Below are positions 22,977-33,033 of a stretch of 64,000 nt of DNA, piece after piece (the first letter of the stretch is position 1; each line of letters starts with the position of its first letter). The stretch covers positions 14,074,001-14,138,000 of the forward strand of contig OX387193.1 of assembly GCA_947561395.2 (NCBI GenBank), given 5' to 3'. The DNA is from Buxus sempervirens. Its lineage: Eukaryota > Streptophyta > Magnoliopsida > Buxales > Buxaceae. The position numbers and the translations under genes are program-made. The notes under the pieces are model-generated. The model was not told the DNA's origin, ran no database searches, and was given only the letters and a program-made list of their open reading frames with translations.

Positions 22977-24076
22977 AGGAATATCACAAAGAAATGATCC
23001 GAGGCCATTTTTCCGTTATCCCTCACAAATTTTAATATCCCTAGATTAAACCAAGTTGAGCCTGTTCGTGTTTTAAAGAACCCAAACTGGAGCTTATAGT
23101 CGCGACTGGGGCAGGGTTAATAAAAAAAAACACAAAAAGGAAAATAGCAAAGAAAGGCCAAATACAAAGAAAAGGAAAAAAGGCCAATATTGGGAATAGG
23201 GGGTCGCATCCATTATGACTGTAAGCCCAGTTGTCCCATTTTCAAGATGTCGAAATTTTGAGCCGATAATAACCTTCTTTCATAAACTCAACCCAGCCTT
23301 CATTTCGTCCTATTGGTCAAGTCCTCGGTGATCTGGGTGTATTCCTTCAAGCTCGAGATGTTGAAAGGGCAATGACGGAATAAATAAGCCGGTCCTAGTG
23401 AAAACCGTAACAGGCACTAGGGGCAATATTGGCAGAAAGAAGGCAAAAGAAAAAAGAATAAAAGAAAAGAAAGAAACAAGAAAAAGGTCATCAACCGCAC
23501 TTGGGATACAGATTGAACTAAACCGCCTTTTTTCTACGGTTTTGGCAGAAGGGCTATGCAACCGCATATTGAAGACGATTTTGGCTAAACCGTTCTGAAT
23601 GCGCGGTTTTGTGCAGCAGAATTAAATTGAGCAGATTTTCTGCACGGGACTGAACCAGTAGGCTGGGGCATACCCCCTGGAAGTGGGAAAGAAACTTGGG
23701 GATGAGTCTAAGGGTTCCAAGGGAGACGGATTGGCTTCCTCCTCATTAACTGAAATACCCTTTTTGCCCAACTTACTTCAATTCATCTTACTACATGGGA
23801 TTAAAGCATTATGGACCAATTTACAACAAAAACACATAAAAATGAAAAATTATATTTTGGCCAATGATGAGAAATCAGTGACTTTTCATTAAAACTGTCA
23901 GTTTTTACAAGCATATGAGAGTTCTGAGGCCAATAGTATAAAAACCTATTTTGTATTCTCTATCTTTCCACTAGTGGAGTTTCTCTTTGTACAGGGGTGT
24001 AAAAAAGAAAAAAATACAATAAAAGGGGCTAATCTCTATCCCCTAGCCTTTCCTCAAGCTCTCTGATCCGAGCCGC
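22977..24076 (+). mobile_element. Element C: region between pol and the antisense gene
   Basis: Non-coding. It holds a GACTGGGGCAGGG block near 23103, an A-rich run (23120-23180), the shared motif CAGCCTTCATTTCGTCCTAT at 23294-23313, an A/G-rich run (23420-23490) and members of the 21-bp palindrome family (23493-23608). The last ~130 bases would be the 3' UTR of the antisense gene. Confidence 0.7.
23493..23608. repeat. 21-bp palindromes in the 3' region of C
   Basis: AACCG-N11-CGGTT at 23521-23541 and 23588-23608. One copy at 23560-23580 has a one-base change in the right arm (CGATT), and a left arm at 23493 has a decayed partner. Same geometry as in LTR A, in a different element. Confidence 0.8.
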
Positions 24077-25683
24077 CTAAACCGCCACAAGCCTTTCAGC
24101 CCCCTCTGCATCTGGGTCGCTGAGGAATGAGATGACGTCATCTGAGAGAGTCTGCCTAGTCCTCATATCTCTGAGCCTGGCCATGGTTTCATCATGCCTG
24201 CGCCATGCAGCTCTCACCTCAAAGTGACGGGCCTGTATCTGCTCAGTTAGTCGCCACTCCAGATCTTCCTTCTCCAATCTCAAGGTTCGGGCCTCCTCCA
24301 CCCATATGAGCTGAAGCCGCCTATGAGAAGCCCGCTCGGTCTCCAAGAGGTCCTCATAAGTAGGACACGGGATAGCAGGAGGATCCACTGGTACAGAAGC
24401 GCAGCTCTGCACCTGCTCTCTAATCCAGAAGATATAGTCCTTCTCATGCAATTTGGAGAAGACAGGACCTCTCAAGAAGCAGGCCTGCGACCATTCCTTC
24501 AACAGGCGGAAGCATAACCCCATGGTGGCTGGTGTGAGAGGACCAATGAACTCTTCATACCCCTGAGGTACCATAATCCCTTGAGACTCCTCTCCAAACT
24601 GCCGGATGACTCTCAAAGGCAAGTAAAGTAAGGCAGACCTCAAGCCCATGAGCACAGCGAAATTCTGGTCAGAGAAGCTAATCACTGTCTCGACGGAGGG
24701 TTGATAAGCACCGGGCCATCTCACCTGGTCGTCCTGAAGAGTCCCCAAGAAAGCGAACCATCCCTGTTTGCCGCCATGTATATTGGGACACCCCCTGTTG
24801 CTCATCAAGATAGGAATGTTTAATCTGGGAAAGAAGCGGCGGGTTCTCTGTTCAACCTGACTCAGGTGGTCAAGTAGCCAGAGCTGCACAAAACAGGGAA
24901 GCATTTCCAACCTTAGAAAATTTCAATTTTGCAATAAAAATTACAATTCAAAGAAAGAGGTTCAGATTTTACCTGAAGTATAGGGGCGCAGGCAAGAAAA
25001 CTTTTCTGCTTCCGGTGATAGCAGTCAGTCAAGGCCTGGTATATTTCATCCAGGATCATAGGGGCGAGCCTTTCAAGCTCCCTAACTTGGCAAATGACTG
25101 AAATGAGGGATAAATCAACCTCGCTATCACCTCGGGGGAACAAAAGTTGATTGACCACTATCAAGGTCAGGGCATTGAACCGAGCCGACTGGTTGGAGCT
25201 ATTTAACAGCTTCTCAGTCAAAAATGACTTGGATAGGGTCAATAAGGCGTCGGCTTCCCCTAACTCTTTCTTGTTAATCCCTAAAAAGGTGGAGGCTTCC
25301 TTTTTGAAGCTCGGTTTGAGAGGCGGGTTGATTACTTTCTTGGAGAACCTAAGGTTGAAGATGGTTTCAACCTCCTCAACTGTAGGAGTCATCTCTTTCT
25401 CCCCAAACCTGAAGAGGTTCAATTGAGGCTCCCAATGCCCAATCAGTGCCTCTATGATTTCCCATTTTAGAGGAACCTTTGGGATTGAGAGGAGGTGGCC
25501 TAGATTGGCAAAAGCCCAATCCATCTCATCTTGAGGGGTCATTGAGGAGACCCACCTCTCATAGAATGTATCTACAATGGCATACCTAGTCAAATTAGGA
25601 GGTTTGGACCTAATTTTTGGTCTAGGTGCTGATATTTCAGGTACAGAGGATGAAGAAGGCACAGAAGCTGAACCAGAAGCCAT
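24077..25683 (-). CDS. Antisense two-exon additional gene of element C (DUF7745 / plant-mobile-domain-like)
   Basis: Exon 1, 25683-24973, is exactly 237 codons. An 89-base intron (24972-24884) has GT...TTTTGTGCAG borders and is AT-rich. Exon 2, 24883-24077, is 268 codons plus stop. The splice is phase 0, gives ...CAPILQ|LWLLDHL... and an uninterrupted 505-residue product. Exon 1 has an EALIGHWEPQLNLFRFGEKEMTPTVEEVE-type region like the plant mobile domain / DUF7745 proteins that Tat-lineage elements carry as antisense ORFs between pol and the 3' LTR. Exon 2 ends in a charged coiled-coil stretch (about residues 420-490). Function unknown; family assignment is from memory of motifs. It is intact while the neighbouring pol is broken. 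The start is the first Met of the frame. Confidence 0.82.
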
Positions 25684-26312
25684 TAATGGGCAAAAGTGGA
25701 TTAAAGGCAGCTAGGAGAGAGAAAATCGCCGAAACAGGGGGTTTCTGTGTAAAACCCCAGTTTTGAGTAAAAAAAATAATAAAAAAATAAAAATAATAAA
25801 CAATATAAAATAGTAGGTAAAATAAAATATACGCAAAAGTATGAACACATGGATTTACGGATAGGCTTAATCAAAATTTATTTATTGCTGGAGATTTGTG
25901 GTCATTAGTTGTCAAAGAGAATAAGCTTAAGTGGATGCGGGAAAATGTAGGGTTTTCAGTGGGCGAGCATGCACAGGATCAAGGCTTTTAAAAGGTTGTC
26001 GTGCGGCAATACGTATGGGAGCGTGTGGAGGGAAATATACCAAAAGGGGAAAGTAGGGTTTGGGTTTAAACGAATACTCGTATCATACTTATGGAAATAC
26101 TTTCGTTAGTCTCGTTATCTGGAGAACTGGGCGACTTGGCGATTGCGGCTGGTAATGGCGATTAGGGTTATGCCTGTGAAGAACAAGGATCGCGAGAACT
26201 ACTAGGAGGTTATTGTAAAGATTTCCTTGGTATGAATGAATTGAATTTTACTTTCATATGACTTGTGTTACGGAAATGAGAAAATACTGAATGTACTTGA
26301 GGTACTGCTTGG
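25684..26312. mobile_element. Spacer and a TGTAAAACCCC-type LTR fragment
   Basis: Shortly after the antisense gene start, a TGTAAAACCCCAG LTR-like start appears at 25748 (plus strand), followed by AT-rich sequence of similar style to the LTR at 5878-3964. It ends at 26312, where the minus-strand A' LTR begins. Only about 565 bases are present, so it is either interrupted by A' or truncated. No ORF. Confidence 0.4.
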
Positions 26313-26387
26313 TGTGAGACATGGATTCGACATCTCGGATGACTTCCGATATCGTCACGTGGGGATCGATAAAATAAGAGTCGCCAC
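26313..26387 (-). mobile_element. A' LTR, 3' terminal part (other part at 43825-46171)
   Basis: On the minus strand this is the last 75 bases of an A-type LTR (GTGGCGACTCTTATTTT ... CATGTCTCACA). The rest is on the far side of element B. The two parts plus one GCCAC make a 2,422-bp LTR, against 2,406 bp for LTR A. Confidence 0.88.
26383..26387. repeat. Target-site duplication of element B, left
   Basis: GCCAC, identical to 43820-43824. Confidence 0.93.
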
Positions 26388-27469
26388 TGTGCGCGCGTGG
26401 GAAACGCGGCACGGGGTAATTCGGAGTCGCCACCGCCTGATGGGGTGCAGGCGGACACCTGGGTGCCTAATCCTGTCTATTAGGGCTTTTGGGTCTGCGG
26501 CTTGAGATTCTAAGTCTGTTCTCGGTTGTGGTCCGGGGAAGTCCGTAGACACCCCGGTCCACCCCGTCGGATGACGGGTCCCGTGGGTTCCCTGGTTTGA
26601 GTCAGCTTCCATTGGTCTCACCCGATTCCTAATCCGATATGCAGTTTGGTTAAGTCTGGCGGGACCACCTGAGTGGTGTGGGTCCCTTTAATTGCTTTTA
26701 TCTTGTTTAATTAGGTGATCTGGGTCTGGTTGGGTGGGCCCTGTTGGAAGGCCCACGGTATCCTTGGTGGGCTTAGTGAAGCCCGTGTACCCTTGTGGAC
26801 CTCAGTCTAGCCTGAGAGGTCCTTTGGGCTTTGGTTAGTTCAATAGATTTTACTTTAAGTTAAGCTTTGAAGATTAAGTGTTTTTCATGCACAAGTGGGC
26901 CGGACTGGTTTGTGGGCCCCTAAGGTGGGCCCACATGGTGGCCAAGTATTTTTATTAGATTTATCTTTTTAATCTGCCAAAGTGAGCTGGACACTGGGCT
27001 TGGGGCCCGTAGTCCAAATCTGGGCTTGTAAGCCCAAGTTACCAGAAATTAGGGTTTGCACCCTTCCTTGGTTCGGTTGGTGGGCTTTGGCGGGCCCGGT
27101 AGGCCCTTGCCCTTGGTCTCGGCCAAACCAAGCAATTCATGCATCAATTTCACATAACAAGGCTCGGGTGGGCCGCATTGGGTTTGGCCCGCCCGGTTCA
27201 AATTGTTCATTTTAATTAAGTTATTTTAATGGCATGCTTTGGTGTTTATTGGGCTTTGTGGGCCCCGTTGGAAGGCCCACTGGAAGTCAACTTGGACCAG
27301 GAGTCCAAGTCCCATGTCGGGTTTCCGGGTGACCCAGAAACCATATTGGTTTATCCGGTTTGGTTCGGAAATATCATTCACATTTAGCAATAATCACAGA
27401 AAAAACACAAGATAGACACTCTGTCAGAGAAAAAAAACTGGCTCATTGTACTAGGTCCAAGGGGAGGGA

Positions 27470-28115
27470 TTTATCAAGGCAAAGGGCATTTTCGGGATTT
27501 TTCAAGGCAAAGGGCATTTTCGGGATCTTTTAAGGTAAAGGGCATTTTAGGGATTTTATTTAAGGTAAAGGGCATTTTCGGGATTTTTCAGGGTAAAGGG
27601 CATTTTCGGGATTTTATTTAAGGTAAAGGGCATTTTCGGGATTTTTTTAAGGTAAAGGACATTTTCGGAATTTCATTTAAGGTAAAGGGCATTTTCGGGA
27701 TTTTTTAAGGTAAAGGGCATTTTCGGGATTTCATTTAAGGTAAAGGGCATTTTCGGGATTTTTCAGGGTAAAGGGCATTTTCGGGATTTTTCAAGGTAAA
27801 GGGCATTTTCGGGATTTCATTTAAGGTAAAGGGCATTTTCGGGATTTTATTTAAGGTAAAGGGCATTTTCGGGATTTTTCAGGGTAAAGGGCATTTTCGG
27901 GATTTTATTTAAGGTAAAGGGCATTTTCGGGATTTTTCAGGGTAAAGGGCATTCTCGGGATTTTATTTAAGGTAAAGGGCATTTTCGGGATTTTTCAGGG
28001 TAAAGGGCATTTTCGGGATTTTTCAAGACAAAGGGTATTTTCGGGATATTTCAAGACAAAGGGTATTTTCGGGATTTTTCAGGGTAAAGGGCATTTTCGG
28101 GATTTTTTAAGGTAA
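27470..28115. repeat. 29-bp-type minisatellite in the 3' LTR of B
   Basis: About 22 units built on GGTAAAGGGCATTTTCGGGATTT with short (TTTTTCA) or longer (TTTATTTAA) linkers that partly alternate, giving units of roughly 28-33 bases. The 5' LTR has about 25 units (40670-41402). Confidence 0.95.
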
Positions 28116-28116
28116 A

Positions 28117-28481
28117 GGTGAAGTGGGCGCACCCAAAAATCGAGGTGAGCGCGAGGTGGGCGCATCCAATTTTAGGTGAGCACGAGGTGAGCGCGAGGTG
28201 AGCGCATCCAATTTTAGGTGAGCACGAGGTGAGCGCGAGGTGAGCGGACCCAAGCTAGGTGAGCGCGAGCTCAGCGCGAGGTGAGCGTGAGCTCAACGCA
28301 GGGTGAGTGCGAGATGAGCGCATCCAAATTTAGGTGAGCATGAGGTGCGCGCGAGGTGAGCGCGAGATGAGCGCATCCAAATTTAGGTGAGCACGAGGTG
28401 AGCACGAGGTGAGCGCGAGGTGAGCGGACCCAAGCTAGGTGAGCGCGAGCTCAGCGCGAGGTGAGCGTGAGCTCAGCGCAG
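28117..28481. repeat. GC-rich GAGGTGAGCGC-type array in the 3' LTR of B
   Basis: Short 10-12 base words (GAGGTGAGCGC, GAGCTCAGCGC) interspersed with a CATCCAAATTTAG spacer every ~70-130 bases. The partner is at 41399-41800 in the 5' LTR, with a slightly different number of words. Confidence 0.9.
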
Positions 28482-28936
28482 ACCCTGACTCTCTGTTTTT
28501 TCTCTCCAAACTCCATTTCCGACTGGTTTTAAGCTCTCTAACTGGTTTCTGGGGATCCTTAGAACCCCAGAAGACCTCTAACATACCTGGAAATTAATCT
28601 AACCTAAGTTGTGAGGATCAAACCTCTTTGCAAACCTACAAATCCGAACAAAACACTAACAGAACATAATAAAATCTGGAAACAGACACTAACAACACCA
28701 TGAATTAACAGAACCCGAATAAGGAAGAAGGGAACGGGGGGGCTTTATCGGGATACATTAGATCTTCGCAGGAACATACTCCTTTAAAATGAAACCAATA
28801 ACAAAAGCAAGCAGGCAAAATGAATCCGAAGCAGGCAAAAGACCAGATCTGGTCCCGGGAGAGACTTATCTTTCTAAACATGGCCAAATGAATCTAATCT
28901 TAGATATGCTGTGTAAAAAATACAAGAGAGAACATT

Positions 28937-28941
28937 ACCTT
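28937..28941 (-). promoter_or_regulatory. 5' splice donor in the R/U5 part of LTR B
   Basis: CAAG|GTAATG on the minus strand, about 280 bases downstream of the TATA box; the 5' LTR keeps it at 42256-42255. Confidence 0.5.
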
Positions 28942-29215
28942 GAATGTTTCGAGGCCCTAGAGGGGTGGAAGCATCTCCTTGAAGCGCAAATGGTTGCCGG
29001 AGCAGTTACTCTCCACACCCACAGCGAGGTCTCCTTCGGGTTTGATGAGGAAGAAGAGGAAGAGAGGAACGGGGTCTTCAAAAGCCGAACAAAGGATGCC
29101 GAAAAAGAAACAGGCAACCTTAAAAACTGCCCGGCAAAAAAAAAAAAAAATCTCCAACCACAAGAAGGTCGAACCAAAAAAAATGCAGAACCCCCTGCAA
29201 TGAGGACTCTCGCGG

Positions 29216-29224
29216 CTTTTATAG
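29216..29224 (-). promoter_or_regulatory. TATA box of LTR B (3' LTR)
   Basis: CTATAAAAG on the minus strand. The 5' LTR, the one that would drive transcription, has CTATAAAAT at 42542-42534. Confidence 0.7.
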
Positions 29225-29566
29225 GCAGGGAAAAGGGGTGCCGCTCACCTTGGCGCCCAGCTCAAGGTGGGCGCAAGCCCGCTTGCCACGTCCGCGCGAG
29301 CGGCATAATGATGAAAATCATTTAATGCCGCCGCTCGCCGGACGTAAAAATCTAAAAAATTCGGATTTAGTCCCTGGCAATTTTTGATTTAATCCGATAT
29401 TCTCGGATTTTCACGGATTTAGTCCCTGGGATATTTCGTATGTTTGGATATTTACGGATTTAATCCCCGAGATATTTTCCTGCGCAACTCGCCACGTGTG
29501 CAGCTTTTTGCCACGTGCGCAGATTGCCGGTTTTGCTGTCCGGGAATTTCGTCAGCTCATATTTCC

Positions 29567-30400
29567 TTCATCCGGACTCCGATCTGGGCAAACTTAGTTT
29601 CATTAGAATCGTATCGGAGCCCTCCATCCCATGACCTAGGGGTAGGCCTCCGGATCGGATTTTAGCAGAAAGTCAACTTTTGGCTCTGCTCAAGTTTGAT
29701 TGCCCGCAGAACCTTCATCCGGACCGCAATTCCTGCAAACTCGGTTGCGTTGGAACCATGTCGAGACTCTCTATCCAATGACCTAGGGGTAGGTCTCTAG
29801 ATCGGATTTTAGCAGAAAGTCAACTTTTGGCTCTGCTCAAGTTTGACCGCCCGCAGAACCTTCATCCGGACCCCGATTCCTGCAAACTCAGTTGCGTTGG
29901 GATCGTGTCGAGATTCTCTATCCAATGACCTAGGGGTAGGTCTCTGGATCGGATTTTAGCACAAAGTCAACTTTTGGCTCTGCTCAAGTTTGACCGCCCG
30001 CAGAACCTTCATCTGGACCCCGATTCCTGCAAACTCAGTTGCGTTGGAATCGTGTCGAGATTCTCTATCCAATGACCTAGGTGTAGGCCTCTGGATCGGA
30101 TTTTAGCAGAAAGTCAACTTTTGGCTCTGCTCAGGTTTGACCGCCCGCAAAACGTTCATCCGGACCCCGATTCCTGCAAACTCAGTTGCGTTGGGATCGT
30201 GTCGAGATTCTCTATCCAATGATATAAAGCAAGGTACTTGGCACGGAATTCGAGGAAAAGTCAACTCTTGGCTTTTCCTTAAGTTTGACCGCCCGCCGAA
30301 CCTTCGTCCGGACCCCGATTCCTACAAACTCAGTTGCGTTGGAACCGTGTCGAGATTCTCTATCCAATGGCATAAAGCGAGGTAGCCAATTTTCACTTGA
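29567..30400. repeat. 147-bp tandem array in the 3' LTR of B
   Basis: The phrase TTCATCCGGAC... recurs at 29567, 29713, 29861, 30008, 30155 and 30302, steps of 146, 148, 147, 147 and 147 bases. Each unit carries GCAAACTCAGTTGCGTTGG and AGTCAACTTTTGGCT blocks. The last two units diverge (ATATAAAGCAAGG in place of CCTAGGGGTAGG). Confidence 0.95.
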
Positions 30401-30498
30401 TCAAAAAGTCAACCTTTCACCCCTTAGGGTTTGACTTTCTGTCCAGGGTTTGCATTTTTGGTTTTTTTTTCTGGGAGCGCAAAAATGAGGTGCTTACA

Positions 30499-30514
30499 GC
30501 TGCCCCTCTTTGCC
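30499..30514 (-). other. Polypurine tract of element B
   Basis: GGCAAAGAGGGGCAGC on the minus strand immediately before the 3' LTR start TGTAAGCACC. Confidence 0.9.
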
Positions 30515-31310
30515 GGAGTCACCTTGCGGATGAACGGCAAAGAGAAAAAGAATCTCGTTTTTGCGCTTGGCATTTCTGTCGACATGGTCGACGAGCTTAG
30601 TCCTTTGAAGTTTTCATTTTGAAAAGGAAGCGGCCAAATCATGTGGCGTCACTTCCTGGCTTCAGAGTTTCCTTTCCCTTTGCTTTTCGGGTTTTTGTAG
30701 GGCAACTCTTTAGCATTTTAGTTTGAGTTTGAAAGAGATTATATTGGACTTGAGCTCGCCAACCTGTTTCAGCGTTGATGCCAGACACTTGGCAATATCC
30801 TTTTCTTCTTGTTTGTTCCATTAAAACTTTTAGGTGACTTCAGACTTCTGATCCATTTTGTGTCTTTTACTTGAAGCTTGCTTGCATTTTTTTTTCTTTT
30901 TCTTTCTCTCTCTTTTTTTTTGTATTTATTTATTTTTTTATTATTATTTTTTTTTTAATTAGGACTTGATGGCCAAGGGTTGGGCTAGGATGTGGACCGA
31001 ATGGAGAGAGGACGATGGAAGAGTGGAGGAGGAGCTGCTGTTGGTGGGGAGGTGCTTCCAGCGCTGTCCAGTGCCTCAAGGGAGCCCACACACCTGCTCT
31101 ACTCTATTTACAAAAGTGTGAAATCAAAAATTACAAAAGGGCCATCTTGCCCGATGATATCTTCATTTTTCCTTCCTCTTCCTGTCTTGATTCTCTATCA
31201 TTTCCAGCAATGGGAACAACTTGTTCGGCTTGGTGGAGACACTTTGCTCTGGGGACTCCGTGTCCTTCAGCATTGGGAGATGCTTTACTCCTTGAGGACA
31301 CATTCCTGTG
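30515..31310 (-). mobile_element. B internal, 3' region next to the purine tract
   Basis: Homologous to the E internal region right of 14765 (TTTGCATTTCTGTCGACAT block). It contains a T-rich run (30880-30960). No gene. Confidence 0.7.
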
Positions 31311-31318
31311 TTATTTAG

Positions 31319-32720
31319 ATGTGGGAGGTGCCTTGCTCCTTGGGGATTTCAAAAGTGGGAGTCGCCTTGCTCCTTGGTATTTCAAGTGATGGAAGACGCC
31401 TTACTCCTAAGGGACACATTTCCGTGCCATTCAAATGGTGGGAGACGTCTTGCTCCTTAGGGACACATTTTCGTGTCATTCGAATGGTCGGAGTCGCCTT
31501 GCTCCAGGGACGCTTTGCCCTTTCAGTTTTGAGAGACGCCTTGCTCTCGGTGGTTAGGAGTCGCCTTGCTGCAAGGACACCTTGTCCTTTCAGTCTTGAG
31601 AGACGCCTTGCTCTCTGTAGTTGGGAGACACCTTGCTCCATTAGTTTGGGAGACGCCTTGCTCCAGGGACGCCTTGCCCTTTCAGTCTTGAGAAACGCCT
31701 TGCTCTCGGTGGTTGGGAGACACCTTGCTCCATTAGTTTGGGAGTCGCCTTGCTCCAGGGACGCCTTGCCCTTTTAGTCTTGAGAGACGCCTTGCTCTCT
31801 GTGGTTGGGAGACACCTTGCTCCATTAGTTTGGGAGACGCCTTGCTCCAGGGACGCCTTGCCCTTTCAGTCTTGAGAGACGCCTTGCTCTCGGTGGTTGG
31901 GAGACACCTTGCTCCATTAGTTTGGGAGACGCCTTGCTCCATTAGTTTGGGAGATGCCTTGCTCCTTCTGTTTTTAATTCTTGGAGGCGCCTTGCTCCAT
32001 TCTGTGTTCAATTTTTTGAGAGACGCCTTGCTCCATTAGGGTTGAGAGACACCTTGCTCCTTCTGTCTTCAATTCTTGGAGGCTCCTTGCTCCATTCTAT
32101 CTTCAAATTTTGGAGGCTTCTTGCTCCATTAAGGTTGGGAGACGCCTTACTCCTTCTGTCTTCAATTCTTGGAGGCTCCTTGCTCCGTTCTGTCTTCAAA
32201 TTCAATTTTTTGGGAGACGCCTTGCTCCTTAATTTTTCAATTCCTGGAGGCTCCTCGCTCCATTCTGTCTTCAAATTTTGGAGGCTTCTTGCTCCATTAA
32301 GGTTGGGAGACGCCTTACTCCTTCTGTCTTCAATTCTTGGAGGCTCCTTGCTCCATTCTGTCTTCAAATTCAATTTTTTGGGAGACGCCTTGCTCCTTAA
32401 TTTTCCAATTCCTGGAGGCTCCTCGCTCCATTCTGTCTTCAAATTTTGGAGGCTTCTTGCTCCATTAAGGTTGGGAGACGCCTTACTCCTTCTGTCTTCA
32501 ATTCTTGGAGGCTCCTTGCTCCGTTCTGTCTTCAAATTCAATTTTTTGGGAGACGCCTTGCTCCTTAATTTTCCAATTCCTGGAGGCTCCTTGCTCCATT
32601 CTGTCTTCAAATTTTGTTTTTTGGGAGACGCCTTGCTCCTTAATTTTTCAATTCTCGGAGGCTCCTCGCTCCATTTTGTCTTCAAATTTTGGAGGCTTCT
32701 TGCCCCATTTTGTCTTTGTC
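31319..32720. repeat. GACGCCTTGCTCC repeat array, partly a 168-bp higher-order repeat
   Basis: Base units of about 25-30 bases (GGGAGACGCCTTGCTCC, GGAGGCTCCTTGCTCC) fill the interval. From about 32100 to 32700 they form a 168-bp higher-order unit: AAGGTTGGGAGACGCC starts at 32131, 32299 and 32467. Because 168 is divisible by three and the unit lacks stops in some frames, both strands show long frames. Confidence 0.95.
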
Positions 32721-33033
32721 TATTACTTATTCTGACTTGGTAATTTCTTTTTCTTTCTTGGTTGCATTCAAAGTTGCCTTTACCAATTGCTGACTCATTC
32801 GCCAGTGGCTTTGGCTTCACAAACTTGGTCAACCAGTATGTGAATACACTGTGATGACTCTTTCTGCGTCCCCTATGTGAGAATACATGGTGACGATTCT
32901 TTTTTCCATCCGACGTGTGAGATTCGCTTTGATGCCTTCTTCTGTCTATTTCAGGTTTTGGTTGGTACCTGGAAAAATTCATGTGGAATTCAGTCAATTG
33001 GAATTTATTTATCAAAATTATATGCAAACTCAA
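32008..33033 (-). CDS. Sense-strand repetitive basic ORF of element B (uncertain gene)
   Basis: 341 codons in B's sense direction, downstream of gag. About 105 non-repetitive residues (His/Arg-rich: SESHTSDGKKNRHHVF) are followed by four or so copies of a 56-residue unit rich in Lys/Arg/Ser/Pro (NGARSLQNLKTEWS, RRSKASP). No recognised domain; it looks disordered and strongly basic. The frame could simply follow from the 168-bp repeat, and the plus strand is open too (32042-32743). What favours a gene is the sense orientation and the unique N-terminal part. Confidence that it is translated is low. Confidence 0.3.
   Translation of the reverse strand: MSLHIILINKFQLTEFHMNFSRYQPKPEIDRRRHQSESHTSDGKKNRHHVFSHRGRRKSHHSVFTYWLTKFVKPKPLANESAIGKGNFECNQERKRNYQVRISNRQRQNGARSLQNLKTKWSEEPPRIEKLRSKASPKKQNLKTEWSKEPPGIGKLRSKASPKKLNLKTERSKEPPRIEDRRSKASPNLNGARSLQNLKTEWSEEPPGIGKLRSKASPKKLNLKTEWSKEPPRIEDRRSKASPNLNGARSLQNLKTEWSEEPPGIEKLRSKASPKKLNLKTERSKEPPRIEDRRSKASPNLNGARSLQNLKIEWSKEPPRIEDRRSKVSLNPNGARRLSKN

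Larger units (their letters stand above)
26388..30498 (-). mobile_element. 3' LTR of element B
   Basis: 4,111 bp. From its minus-strand start: TGTAAGCACC, a six-unit 147-bp tandem array (30400-29567), TATA (29224-29216), splice donor CAAG|GTAATG (28938-28937), a GC-rich GAGGTGAGCGC-type array (28481-28117), a 29-bp-unit array (28115-27470), G/C-rich sequence, a primer-site look-alike TGGCGACTCC (26432-26423) and the end GCGCACA. ORFs conserved between both LTRs (such as 28789-29325) simply reflect LTR identity and lie antisense to the leader. Confidence 0.95.

Noticed and set aside
26355..26621. 88-codon ORF near the LTR B end, also at 39560-39817
   Set aside because: It spans the LTR end and, in the left copy, crosses the insertion junction; similarity is due to LTR identity.
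27470..28115. CRISPR-like look of regularly spaced repeats
   Set aside because: There are no unique spacers; units are contiguous and similar along their length, inside a plant LTR.
28789..29325. 178-codon plus-strand ORF present in both B LTRs (also 42107-42643)
   Set aside because: It lies antisense to the R/U5 leader of the LTR, and its conservation is explained by LTR identity. Composition is low-complexity (Glu and Lys runs) and no domain is visible.
31015..32743. Leu/Ser-rich plus-strand ORFs over the GACGCCTTGCTCC array
   Set aside because: They are translations of the minisatellite, opposite to the element's sense strand; several frames are open for the same reason.
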